DNA of 64,000 nucleotides, from positions 310,001 to 374,000 of the forward strand of contig NZ_AP018439.1 in NCBI RefSeq assembly GCF_009937955.1, written 5' to 3'. Under the pieces are notes generated by a model. That model worked only from the letters and a program-made list of their open reading frames with translations, was not told the DNA's origin and made no database searches. The position numbers and the translations under genes are program-made. The first letter of the stretch is position 1; the number at the start of each line of letters is the position of its first letter. Shown one piece after another: positions 53,636-61,742 of this stretch. Origin of the DNA: Undibacterium sp. KW1 (GTDB lineage: Bacteria > Pseudomonadota > Gammaproteobacteria > Burkholderiales > Burkholderiaceae_D).

Positions 53636-54205
53636 TCAAAACTTGAATTCCATACCCAGTAAAACCAGCAGGCCCAGTATGGCAAAAACTGCCGCAGCAC
53701 ACCAGCGCACGTATTTGAAAGGGAAATTCGGTGCAGCAATCTTACCCAGAAATACTGCTGGTACGTCAGCAATCAACATGCCCAGGGTGGTCCCAGCGAT
53801 GACCATGGTCAGGTCGGAATATTTTGCGGCCAGCGCAACTGTCGCCAACTGGGTTTTATCGCCAATTTCAGCGATGAAAAAAGTCACGCAGGTCAGCATG
53901 AAAACGCCGTACCGGCTTTCATTGATACCGCCATCATCCATCTCATCCGGTTTCAGCGTCCAGGCAGCAATGGCTAAAAAAGACAGGCCCAGCAGGTAGC
54001 GCATGACCGTGGCATCGATATGCGTGGCGACCAGTTGCCCTATCAAACCAGCAAGGGTGTGGTTGGCCAGCGTTGCGGCCAGTATACCCAGCACGATAGG
54101 GCCGGGCTTTTTATAGCGGGCAGCCAATAGCAGTGCGAGCAATTGTGTTTTGTCACCAATTTCACCAACGGTGACAGCGAGTGCAGAGACGAGGAAAGCT
54201 TCCAT
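53636..54205 (-). CDS. GDT1/TMEM165 family (UPF0016) transporter, probable manganese exporter
   Basis: The ATG at 54205 gives 189 residues (MEAFLVSALAVTVGEIGDKTQLLALLLAARYKKPGP), with six hydrophobic segments and two E-G-D-K-T-Q motifs (EIGDKTQ in each half), the signature of the GDT1 family. No strong SD is seen. The bacterial members studied export Mn2+. A yybP-ykoY-type riboswitch precedes it on the same strand, strongly supporting manganese control. Confidence 0.93.
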   Translation of the reverse strand: MEAFLVSALAVTVGEIGDKTQLLALLLAARYKKPGPIVLGILAATLANHTLAGLIGQLVATHIDATVMRYLLGLSFLAIAAWTLKPDEMDDGGINESRYGVFMLTCVTFFIAEIGDKTQLATVALAAKYSDLTMVIAGTTLGMLIADVPAVFLGKIAAPNFPFKYVRWCAAAVFAILGLLVLLGMEFKF

Positions 54206-54287
54206 GAGAATAGGCGGGATGGGGCAATTTGTCCAATGACAGCCATGTCCCGCCCCATCCCTGGTCAGCGGAAACATAACTATCAAA

Positions 54288-54415
54288 GGTCTTGCCCAAT
54301 ACAATCAGTGCACTTATGTCATGCGACTGGCTGTATCAAACGCACCATGACCGGATGGTCAAGTATGTTGATGCGTTTTCCCCGGATTTAACCGGAGCAG
54401 GCTACTCCCCAATGA
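54288..54415 (-). promoter_or_regulatory. yybP-ykoY manganese riboswitch
   Basis: Read on the minus strand the segment opens with ATTGGGGAGTAGCC (54400-54413), then CATCAACATAC (54363-54373), CATGGTGCG (54341-54349) and ends GGCAAGACCT (54288-54297). These conserved blocks and their order match the yybP-ykoY Mn2+ riboswitch. It lies about 80 bp upstream of the GDT1-family gene start. The expected effect is to turn on the exporter when Mn2+ is high. Confidence 0.9.
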
Positions 54416-54549
54416 AAGAGAAACAGGATTATAACGCATAGCTGACACCAGGTCAGCTATTGCTTTGATTTGACGATGTTTTACTGGTCCGTCAGATACC
54501 TGCTTGCTACACTGACAGATATATAATTTAGCTCATTCGAGGCCAACTG

Positions 54550-55299
54550 ATGACAGTATCTCTCTCCAGTTATTTCATGAGTTTCTGGTCCGCCTCTGAA
54601 TTGCATGCCAATGTCATTATCTTCCTGAATCTGACTGGCGCCATGCTATTGGGTTTCGTGGTTGGCTATGAACGTTCTTATCATGGACGTGCCGCTGGCA
54701 TGCGGACTTATGGCCTGGTGTGCATGGCGTCGGCTGCCCTGGTCGTGATTTCCGGCTACCCGGATTTCTGGTACGGTGCGCGTGCCGTTTATCCCGTCAA
54801 TCTCGACCCTTCTCGCACCATACAAGGCATAGTCACCGGCATAGGTTTTCTCGGTGCGGGGGTCATCATGCGCGAAGGATTTACCATCAGCGGCCTGACG
54901 ACGGCGGCATCTTTGTGGGCGTCGTCAGCCATAGGCGTGATGGTTGGTGTCGGCTTTTATGCTGCGGCAATCCTGCTGGCTTTTTTGTCGGCGGCCTGCA
55001 TGATCTGGGTATCCAGGATTGAAGCCTGGCTGCCTTCCCGGCCAGCGGTGGCGATCACCATGCAATTCCGCCAGGGCTTTATTCCGCGTGAAGATGCCTT
55101 GCGCAAAATGGCCCTTGCACGAGGCTATGAAATTGCAACAGGGACCCTGAATATCAGTTGCAAGGAAGGTCGCTCTGAATGGCGTTTCGTTGCAGTCGGC
55201 CTGAGCCGCACACTGGCAACGCGCATCAGTGAGCTGTCACTTGAACTGGGGGCGTTTGAGGGACTGGAGTTTTACCAGATTGCTCACGCCAGGAACTAA
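54550..55299 (+). CDS. MgtC/SapB family membrane protein
   Basis: The 249-residue protein has five hydrophobic segments at the N-terminal half with the MgtC pattern LNLTGAMLLGFVVGYERSYHGRAAGMRTYGLVCMASAALVVISG and ILVTGIGFLGAGVIMREGFTISGLTTAASLWASSAIGVMVGVGFY-like text. A C-terminal soluble domain follows from about residue 165. Such proteins modulate Mg2+ and membrane-ATPase homeostasis. It is divergent from the Mn2+ riboswitch-GDT1 unit. Confidence 0.92.
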   Translation: MTVSLSSYFMSFWSASELHANVIIFLNLTGAMLLGFVVGYERSYHGRAAGMRTYGLVCMASAALVVISGYPDFWYGARAVYPVNLDPSRTIQGIVTGIGFLGAGVIMREGFTISGLTTAASLWASSAIGVMVGVGFYAAAILLAFLSAACMIWVSRIEAWLPSRPAVAITMQFRQGFIPREDALRKMALARGYEIATGTLNISCKEGRSEWRFVAVGLSRTLATRISELSLELGAFEGLEFYQIAHARN

Positions 55300-55336
55300 T
55301 TTTCCCGGAACCTTGGAACTTCAGGGTAGATGCTGG

Positions 55337-55951
55337 TTAAACAACCTGAATGCTTGGTTGTGCCTGCGTAGCGACAGGTACGCCCAGCATACCCTGCATG
55401 AAAATCTGCGTCACCAGTACGGCAAAGTCAGCATACGAGATTTTGTCGGCATCCTGGTGTGGCTTTAGCCAGGTAAAGGTCCAGTTGATCATGCCAAACA
55501 GGAGCATGGTGATGGCGCTGCGGTTTTGTGCTGTAGTGCGGTCCGGAAAGCTGCGTTGTATCGCGCCAGCAAACAATTCGACGATTTTTCTTTGCGCATC
55601 AAGTATCAGCTTGCGCTGCGGCTCTTCCAGGAATTTCACATCATTGAGCAAGGCGATATGACGGGTCTGTGAATGCTCATATTCCGCCAGGAAGGCCGCG
55701 ATCAGCGTCGGCAAGTCATGATGACTCTCCGCCAGGCGTATCAGCACTTGTGTATAACGGTTCAGCAAATCAAACAAAATGGCTTCTTTGCTGGGGTAGT
55801 AGTGGTAGAGCCTGGCTTTTGAAGTGCCGCAGGTTTGCGCCAGTACACTCATGGAAGTGCCGGGGTAACTATGGTTGGCAAAGGCAGTCGCCGCTTTTTC
55901 CAGGATGTCGTCGCGTTGCAATTGATAATCGGATGCGAGGGTGCGGGCCAT
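55337..55951 (-). CDS. TetR/AcrR family transcriptional regulator
   Basis: I place the start at 55951 (MARTLASDYQLQRDDILEKAATAFANHSYPGTSMSVLAQTCGTSKARLYHYYPSKEAILFDLL), giving 204 residues; the frame extends to 56002. The helix-turn-helix lies at about residues 14-58. The C-terminal effector domain is alpha-helical and unspecific. It is the first gene leftward of the tRNA cluster and convergent with the MgtC gene, so its targets are not evident. Confidence 0.88.
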   Translation of the reverse strand: MARTLASDYQLQRDDILEKAATAFANHSYPGTSMSVLAQTCGTSKARLYHYYPSKEAILFDLLNRYTQVLIRLAESHHDLPTLIAAFLAEYEHSQTRHIALLNDVKFLEEPQRKLILDAQRKIVELFAGAIQRSFPDRTTAQNRSAITMLLFGMINWTFTWLKPHQDADKISYADFAVLVTQIFMQGMLGVPVATQAQPSIQVV

Positions 55952-56185
55952 GGCTGAAGTGTTTGATGGGATGCCAACATCATACCTTGAGCCAGCCAGC
56001 AATGGCGATTGTAGGTAAGTTGCAACAAAGGCATGGCGGAAAAATCAGGCTGTCTCATCTGGGGACGGTTTTTTGCACTGAAAGTACGGCACATATCGTT
56101 TTAATAATAATCAATAAAATCAAGGGTTTGTCGAGATTTTTAACTCTTCATGCTTTTGTTTGAGCAAGAAATTCTCAAAAGGGTG

Positions 56186-56214
56186 TTGACAGTTGGGGCG
56201 AGTATCTCCATAAT
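56186..56214 (+). promoter_or_regulatory. sigma-70 promoter of the tRNA-tuf operon
   Basis: TTGACA (56186-56191) and CATAAT (56209-56214) are separated by exactly 17 bp, an almost ideal promoter, followed by a GC-rich discriminator typical of stable-RNA operons. It is about 10-15 bp from the first tRNA. Confidence 0.85.
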
Positions 56215-56228
56215 TCGGGGTTCCCTGC

Positions 56229-56314
56229 GGAGAGGTGGCCGAGTGGTTAATGGCAGCAGACTGTAAATCTGCCCTCTTACGAGTACGCTGGTTCGAATCC
56301 AGCCCTCTCCACCA
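56229..56314 (+). tRNA. tRNA-Tyr (anticodon GUA)
   Basis: Acceptor GGAGAGG pairs with CCTCTCC, followed by encoded ACCA. A long variable arm, TGTAAAT anticodon loop and GGTTCGAATCC T-arm are present. First gene of a Tyr-Gly-Thr-tuf unit like that of E. coli tufB. Confidence 0.96.
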
Positions 56315-56361
56315 GGTAAAGAATTGAATTAAGAAATATAGCGGCTGAAGTGGTGGCCTTT

Positions 56362-56435
56362 GCGGGTGTAGCTCAATGGTAGAGCTGAAGCCTTCCAAGC
56401 TTATGACGAGGGTTCGATTCCCTTCACCCGCTCCA
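56362..56435 (+). tRNA. tRNA-Gly (anticodon UCC)
   Basis: Acceptor GCGGGTG pairs with CACCCGC, ending TCCA. Anticodon loop CTTCCAA and T-arm GGGTTCGATTCCC are clear. It lies 47 bp after tRNA-Tyr. Confidence 0.96.
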
Positions 56436-56468
56436 GTTTTACTTGCGCGGGGTTTTGCGCAGCAAGCT

Positions 56469-56543
<75 letters not shown>

Positions 56544-56621
56544 TGTTTAGTCTGGTGTTTTCAAGTCTGATTTGTCGGGCGCGTGCCTGAGCATTCTCAT
56601 CAAAATCGTTAGGAGTCCAAA

Positions 56622-57812
56622 ATGGCAAAAGGTAAGTTCGAGCGCACCAAGCCGCACGTCAACGTTGGTACAATTGGCCACGTAGATCACGGCAAAACCA
56701 CACTGACAGCAGCGATTGCAACAGTCCTGTCGAAAAAATTCGGCGGCGAAGCTAAAGCATACGATCAGATCGATGCAGCACCAGAAGAAAAAGCGCGCGG
56801 TATTACAATCAATACAGCCCACGTTGAGTACGAAACAGCTGGCCGTCACTACGCCCACGTTGACTGCCCAGGCCATGCTGACTATGTTAAAAACATGATC
56901 ACTGGCGCGGCTCAAATGGACGGCGCGATCCTGGTTTGCTCCGCAGCAGACGGCCCAATGCCACAAACTCGCGAACACATCCTGTTGGCCCGCCAAGTTG
57001 GCGTTCCATACATCATCGTATTCCTGAACAAATGCGACATGGTTGATGACGCTGAGTTGCTGGAACTGGTTGAAATGGAAGTGCGCGAATTGCTCTCCAA
57101 ATACGAATTCCCAGGCGACGACCTGCCTATCATTCAAGGTTCCGCTAAACTGGCCCTCGAAGGCGACAAAGGTCCTCTGGGCGAAGAAGCCATCATGAAA
57201 CTGGCTGACGCACTCGACTCCTACATCCCAACACCAGAACGCGCAGTTGACGGCGCCTTCCTGTTGCCAGTAGAAGACGTATTCTCCATCTCCGGTCGCG
57301 GTACAGTTGTTACCGGTCGTATCGAGCGCGGCATCATCAAAGTCGGCGAAGAGATCGAAATCGTTGGTATCAAAGACACAGTCAAGACTACATGTACTGG
57401 CGTTGAAATGTTCCGCAAACTGCTCGACCAAGGTCAAGCAGGCGACAACGTCGGCGTATTGCTGCGTGGTACCAAGCGTGAAGATATCCAACGTGGTCAA
57501 GTATTGTCCAAACCAGGTTCGATCAAGCCACATGCGCACTTCACAGGCGAGATCTATGTTCTGTCCAAAGATGAAGGTGGCCGTCATACTCCATTCTTCA
57601 ACAACTACCGTCCACAGTTCTACTTCCGTACAACGGACGTAACTGGTTCGATCGAGTTGCCGAAAGACAAAGAAATGGTCATGCCAGGTGATAACGTATC
57701 TATCACTGTTAAATTGATCAACCCGATCGCGATGGAAGAAGGCTTGCGCTTCGCTATCCGTGAAGGTGGCCGTACAGTCGGTGCTGGCGTTGTTGCTAAA
57801 ATCATCGAGTAA
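56622..57812 (+). CDS. tuf: elongation factor Tu
   Basis: The 396-residue GTPase delivers aminoacyl-tRNA to the ribosome. G1 GHVDHGKT (residues 19-26), G2 region [14 protein letters not shown]3 DCPGHADY and G4 NKCD are intact, followed by domains 2 and 3. AGGAGTCCAAA precedes the ATG. Codon usage is strongly biased towards A-ending Ala, Thr and Pro codons, as expected of a highly expressed gene here. It is co-transcribed with the upstream tRNAs. Confidence 0.99.
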   Translation: MAKGKFERTKPHVNVGTIGHVDHGKTTLTAAIATVLSKKFGGEAKAYDQIDAAPEEKARGITINTAHVEYETAGRHYAHVDCPGHADYVKNMITGAAQMDGAILVCSAADGPMPQTREHILLARQVGVPYIIVFLNKCDMVDDAELLELVEMEVRELLSKYEFPGDDLPIIQGSAKLALEGDKGPLGEEAIMKLADALDSYIPTPERAVDGAFLLPVEDVFSISGRGTVVTGRIERGIIKVGEEIEIVGIKDTVKTTCTGVEMFRKLLDQGQAGDNVGVLLRGTKREDIQRGQVLSKPGSIKPHAHFTGEIYVLSKDEGGRHTPFFNNYRPQFYFRTTDVTGSIELPKDKEMVMPGDNVSITVKLINPIAMEEGLRFAIREGGRTVGAGVVAKIIE

Positions 57813-57829
57813 TAAATAAGTAGTAAAAT

Positions 57830-57864
57830 ACAAGCATTGCCTGATTCGCTCAGGCAATGCTTGT
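57830..57864 (+). terminator. 15-bp perfect hairpin after tuf
   Basis: ACAAGCATTGCCTGA (57830-57844) and TCAGGCAATGCTTGT (57850-57864) pair perfectly around a 5-nt loop, just before tRNA-Trp. There is no long T run, so it may be a partial terminator, an RNase III site or a 3' stability element for tuf mRNA. Confidence 0.55.
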
Positions 57865-57881
57865 AGCAAATGTCAAGATGT

Positions 57882-57957
57882 AGGGGTGTAGCTCAATTGG
57901 CAGAGCGTCGGTCTCCAAAACCGAAGGTCGCGGGTTCGATTCCCTCCGCCCCTGCCA
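57882..57957 (+). tRNA. tRNA-Trp (anticodon CCA)
   Basis: Acceptor AGGGGTG pairs with CGCCCCT (one G-U), with discriminator G and encoded CCA. Anticodon loop CTCCAAA and GGGTTCGATTCCC T-arm are clear. Located between tuf and secE as in many proteobacteria. Confidence 0.96.
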
Positions 57958-57993
57958 CCATCAAGGCCGCAGGCCACCGAAAGTAAATAAAGT

Positions 57994-58377
57994 ATGTCTA
58001 ATCATCCCGTTCAAACAGTTAGTACATCCAATGACAAGTACAAAGTCATTCTGGCGGTAGTGGCTGCAGTTGCCGGTGTTGCTGCTTTTTATATTCTCGC
58101 TGGACAGGCAACGTGGATACGTGCCATCGCTTTGGTAGTGGGTTTGTTGGTTGCTGTTGGATTTATCGCAACTTCTGAAATGGGTCGCGATTTCGTCAGC
58201 TTTGCAAAAGAAGCTGTGCGCGAAACTAAAAAAGTTGTCTGGCCTACCCGTAAAGAAGCGGGGCAGATCACAGCCGTCGTATTCGGCTTTGTTCTGGTGA
58301 TGGCGATTTTCCTGTGGGGTACCGATCAGTTGATCGGATTTGTGTTGTATGACGTAATCCTCGGATGGAAAAAATAA
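57994..58377 (+). CDS. secE: preprotein translocase subunit SecE
   Basis: The 127-residue protein has the three-span proteobacterial form: spans at about residues 17-33, 38-54 and 91-115, and the conserved amphipathic segment [34 protein letters not shown]. It stabilises SecY in the inner-membrane translocon. Its stop overlaps the nusG ATG (TAATG). Confidence 0.95.
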   Translation: MSNHPVQTVSTSNDKYKVILAVVAAVAGVAAFYILAGQATWIRAIALVVGLLVAVGFIATSEMGRDFVSFAKEAVRETKKVVWPTRKEAGQITAVVFGFVLVMAIFLWGTDQLIGFVLYDVILGWKK

Positions 58378-58970
58378 TGAGTGAGAACATTCAGGAAAAC
58401 GAAGAAGGTACAGCGCCAACGGTGTCTGTGCCTAAAAGTGCTAAAAGATGGTACGCCGTGCATGCTTATTCCGGTATGGAAAAGAGCGTGCAACGTGCAT
58501 TGGTGGAGCGTATAGAGCGCGCAGAGATGCAAGATAAATTCGGTCAGATTCTGGTTCCGACCGAAGAAGTGATAGAGCCAAAGAATGGCAAGAAAGTCGT
58601 CACTGAGCGTCGCTTGTTCCCCAGCTATGTATTCGTAGAGATGGAAATGACTGATGATACCTGGCATCTGGTGAAAAACACCAGCAAGGTAACCGGTTTT
58701 ATCGGCGGAAAATCAAACAAGCCGTCTCCAATACCGCAACACGAAGTCGACAAGATCTTGCAGCAAATGCAGGATGGCGTAGAAAAACCAAGACCTAAGG
58801 TCTTGTACGAAGTGGGCGAGATAGTCCGCATCAAGGATGGTCCTTTCACTGACTTTAACGGTAATGTTGAAGAAGTCAATTATGAAAAGTCCAAGGTACG
58901 CGTGACAGTGACTATTTTCGGTCGCGCTACACCAGTAGAGCTGGAATTCTCCCAGGTCGAAAAGGTTTAA
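58377..58970 (+). CDS. nusG: transcription termination/antitermination factor NusG
   Basis: The start at 58377 ([12 protein letters not shown]) overlaps the secE stop; an ATG at 58365 would add four residues. The 197-residue protein has the NGN domain ([77 protein letters not shown]) and a KOW domain ([37 protein letters not shown]). It binds RNA polymerase and links it to Rho or ribosomal S10. Confidence 0.96.
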   Translation: MSENIQENEEGTAPTVSVPKSAKRWYAVHAYSGMEKSVQRALVERIERAEMQDKFGQILVPTEEVIEPKNGKKVVTERRLFPSYVFVEMEMTDDTWHLVKNTSKVTGFIGGKSNKPSPIPQHEVDKILQQMQDGVEKPRPKVLYEVGEIVRIKDGPFTDFNGNVEEVNYEKSKVRVTVTIFGRATPVELEFSQVEKV

Positions 58971-59138
58971 CAGGATTCACGTTTGACCAGTACGTAACAA
59001 AGCAATTTGTTGAAACTGGTTAGAGCGTTGGCTGTAGTACTACAAGCGTAATACAGACAATTCTCGGCAGGCGGAGGAGCCTGCTGGTGTGAAAAGATAC
59101 CGGCAGGCGCTACTACTCATTTTTTGAAGGAGCCAAAC

Positions 59139-59570
59139 ATGGCAAAGAAAATCATTGGTTTTATCAAGCTGCAAGTGCCAGCTGGTAAAGCAAACCCATC
59201 CCCACCTATCGGTCCAGCTCTGGGTCAACGTGGTCTGAATATCATGGAATTCTGCAAAGCGTTCAACGCGCAGACCCAAGGTATGGAACCAGGCATGCCT
59301 ATCCCTGTCGTGATCACTGCATTTGCTGACAAGTCTTTCACATTCGTGATGAAGACTCCTCCAGCAACTTACATGATCAAAAAAGCAGCTGGCATCACTA
59401 AAGGTTCTTCCAAACCGCATACAGACAAAGTTGGCAAAATTACTCGCCAGCAAGCTGAAGAAATCGCGACAGTTAAACGCGCTGATTTGACAGCAGCTGA
59501 TATGGACGCAGCAGTGCGTACTATCGCTGGTTCTGCTCGTTCCATGGGCATCACGGTGGAGGGTCTGTAA
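59139..59570 (+). CDS. rplK: 50S ribosomal protein L11
   Basis: [43 protein letters not shown] identifies L11; 143 residues with the GTPase-centre RNA-binding C-terminal domain. GAAGGAGCCAAAC precedes the ATG at 59139. The 168-bp gap after nusG holds no gene. The rplK stop and rplA start overlap (TAATG). Confidence 0.98.
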   Translation: MAKKIIGFIKLQVPAGKANPSPPIGPALGQRGLNIMEFCKAFNAQTQGMEPGMPIPVVITAFADKSFTFVMKTPPATYMIKKAAGITKGSSKPHTDKVGKITRQQAEEIATVKRADLTAADMDAAVRTIAGSARSMGITVEGL

Positions 59571-60262
59571 TGGCTAAGTTAACTAAAAAAGCAAAATTGC
59601 TGGCAACGAAAGTTGACCGTCTGAAAGTGTATCCATTTGACAATGCTATCGCCTTGATCAAAGAATGCGCAACAGCAAAATTCAACGAATCCATCGACGT
59701 ATCCGTACAACTGGGCGTTGATCCTAAGAAATCTGACCAGGTTGTTCGTGGCGCAGTGGTATTGCCAGCTGGTACAGGCAAGACAGTACGCGTAGCTGTA
59801 TTTGCACAGGGTGCAAAAGCAGAAGAAGCGAAAGCTGCCGGTGCTGATATCGTAGGTATGGAAGACTTGGCTGAACGCGTTAAAGCTGGCGATATGCCAT
59901 TTGACGTTGTTATCGCTTCTCCAGACACTATGCGTATCGTTGGTACCCTGGGTCAAGTTTTGGGTCCACGTGGCCTGATGCCTAATCCTAAAGTTGGTAC
60001 AGTGACTCCTGACGTAGCTACTGCAGTTAAAAATGCAAAAGCTGGTCAAGTTCAATACCGTACAGACAAAGCAGGTATCATCCACACAACAATCGGCCGT
60101 AAGTCTTTTGCTGATGGTGACCTGAAGTCCAACCTGGTTGCACTGATCGATGCTTTGAACAAAGCAAAACCAGCATCCAGCAAAGGTGTTTATCTGCGTA
60201 AAGTATCCATCTCATCCACTATGGGTGCAGGTGTGCGCGTAGATCACGCCAATCTGGGCTAA
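59570..60262 (+). CDS. rplA: 50S ribosomal protein L1
   Basis: The 230-residue protein shows L1 features: [92 protein letters not shown] and [11 protein letters not shown]. Such proteins also repress their own rplKA mRNA. It is followed by a 300-bp leader upstream of rplJ. Confidence 0.98.
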   Translation: MAKLTKKAKLLATKVDRLKVYPFDNAIALIKECATAKFNESIDVSVQLGVDPKKSDQVVRGAVVLPAGTGKTVRVAVFAQGAKAEEAKAAGADIVGMEDLAERVKAGDMPFDVVIASPDTMRIVGTLGQVLGPRGLMPNPKVGTVTPDVATAVKNAKAGQVQYRTDKAGIIHTTIGRKSFADGDLKSNLVALIDALNKAKPASSKGVYLRKVSISSTMGAGVRVDHANLG

Positions 60263-60562
60263 GCAAGAATTAAGTCCCTGCATCCTTTGATGCAGGGCGC
60301 ATCTTTGGGCTGGATGTTTTGAACAAACATCCAGAGTGTCAAAGACCGTTGGGCCAAGTGTGTAAGCGTAGTTTGCCAGACATGAGGTTAATATCTGAAG
60401 AGCAATCAACAGATCCCAACGCAGATGGTGTACCCGAACAAGTTTTGTAGTGATTACTGGTCCCCCAGTGAAACTCCTAACTTCGGACGCCGTGTTCGAA
60501 ACGATATGAGGGAAGTACATCATTCCGGTGTATGGACTGAATATCATTAATGGAGGTTGACC
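60263..60562 (+). promoter_or_regulatory. rplJ (L10) leader region
   Basis: This 300-bp gap contains no gene. It begins with a hairpin GTCCCTGCATC/GATGCAGGGC, a second CTGGATGTTT/AAACATCCAG stem, then conserved-looking text including CCAGACATGAGGTTAATATCTG and CCCAACGCAGATGG before the SD. Position and content fit the L10 leader, to which the L10-L7/L12 complex binds for autoregulation. A promoter may lie within it. Confidence 0.65.
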
Positions 60563-61099
60563 GTGAGTCTCAATCTGAATGACAAAAAAGCCGTCGTCGC
60601 TGAAGTCTCTGCAAAAGTAGCAACTGCACAGACTATCGTCGTGGCCGAATATCGTGGCATCCAGGTCGGTCATTTGACGCAATTGCGTGCTAGCGCACGC
60701 GCTCAAGGCGTATACATGCGTGTGTTGAAAAACACATTGGCACGTCGCGCTGTTGAGGGAACTGCATTTGCAAGTCTCGCTTCTGAAATGACTGGTCCGT
60801 TGATTTATGCAATCTCGGAAGATGCTGTTGCTGCTGCTAAAGTTGTTCAAGACTTTGCAAAAAGCAATGACAAACTGGTTGTTAAAGCGGGTAACTATGC
60901 AGGCAAATCGCTGGATAAAGCTGGCGTTGTCGCATTGGCAAGCATTCCTAGCCGTGAAGTATTGTTGGCGCAAGTGGTTGGCATGATGCAGGCTCCTGTA
61001 TCTGCTTTCGCACGTGCTCTGGCAGCCGTCGCAGCACAGAAAGAATCCGGTTCTCCTGCAGCACCAGTGGCTGAAGCCGCTGAAGCCGTAGCAGAATAA
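60563..61099 (+). CDS. rplJ: 50S ribosomal protein L10
   Basis: The GTG at 60563 with TGGAGGTTGACC (GGAGG at 60552-60556) is the start, giving 178 residues beginning [37 protein letters not shown] two codons upstream is unlikely. L10 anchors the L7/L12 stalk dimers through its C-terminal helix and represses rplJL translation. Confidence 0.97.
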   Translation: MSLNLNDKKAVVAEVSAKVATAQTIVVAEYRGIQVGHLTQLRASARAQGVYMRVLKNTLARRAVEGTAFASLASEMTGPLIYAISEDAVAAAKVVQDFAKSNDKLVVKAGNYAGKSLDKAGVVALASIPSREVLLAQVVGMMQAPVSAFARALAAVAAQKESGSPAAPVAEAAEAVAE

Positions 61100-61151
61100 G
61101 ATTGTTTCCGTCAAATACCGTATCAATGTAATTAATTAATTGGAGTTTCAA

Positions 61152-61520
61152 ATGGCAATTAGCAAAGACGATATCCTGGAAGCCGTAGGCGCGATGTCCG
61201 TAATGGACCTGAACGACCTGGTAAAAGCTTTCGAAGAAAAATTTGGTGTTTCCGCAGCCGCAGTAGCAGGCCCAGCAGCAGCAGGTCCAGCAGCAGCAGT
61301 TGAAGAACAAACAGAATTCAACGTAATTCTGTCTGAAGTTGGCGCAAACAAAGTTGGCGTCATTAAAGCAGTTCGCGAAATCACTGGTCTGGGCTTGAAA
61401 GAAGCTAAAGACCTGGTTGATGGCGCACCAAAAGCAGTTAAAGAAGGCGTAGCTAAAGCTGATGCTGAAGCAGCTAAGAAAAAACTGGAAGAAGCAGGCG
61501 CGAAAGCAGACCTCAAGTAA
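61152..61520 (+). CDS. rplL: 50S ribosomal protein L7/L12
   Basis: The ATG at 61152 ([45 protein letters not shown]) gives 122 residues. N-terminal dimerisation helices, an Ala/Pro/Gly hinge (about 38-52) and the C-terminal [46 protein letters not shown] domain are clear. GGAGTTTCAA is the SD. It recruits translation factors to the ribosome. Confidence 0.98.
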   Translation: MAISKDDILEAVGAMSVMDLNDLVKAFEEKFGVSAAAVAGPAAAGPAAAVEEQTEFNVILSEVGANKVGVIKAVREITGLGLKEAKDLVDGAPKAVKEGVAKADAEAAKKKLEEAGAKADLK

Positions 61521-61532
61521 TTCAGGTATTAT

Positions 61533-61592
61533 GGCAAATCTCCGGATTTGCCCAAGTCAAAGACAGGAATCCTCTTGGAAGAGAGGGTTCCT
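61533..61592 (+). promoter_or_regulatory. tandem hairpins in the rplL-rpoB spacer, candidate attenuator
   Basis: A stem GGCAAATC/GATTTGCC (61533-61552) is followed by AGGAATCCTCT paired with AGAGGGTTCCT (61565-61592) then CTTTGG. The 222-bp rplL-rpoB spacer in other proteobacteria carries a partial terminator and RNase III site at this place; the same role is inferred here. Confidence 0.55.
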
Positions 61593-61742
61593 CTTTGGCT
61601 TCTTTGTCGTTCAGGGTTGTTTAGCTGTTTATTAAGACCGAGGGTTGAGACTTGAGGTTTTTTTGTCGCAGAGTTGCTATGTTTTATTTTTGTGACAAAA
61701 ATCCTGAATTCTCTATCCTTCCTTGCCACTCACGGAGTGTCC

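Noticed and set aside
56547..57869. 440-codon open frame on the minus strand across tuf
   Set aside because: It is an exact antisense shadow of EF-Tu produced by its biased codons; the composition (Cys, Phe and Trp rich) matches no protein family and no ribosome-binding site is present.
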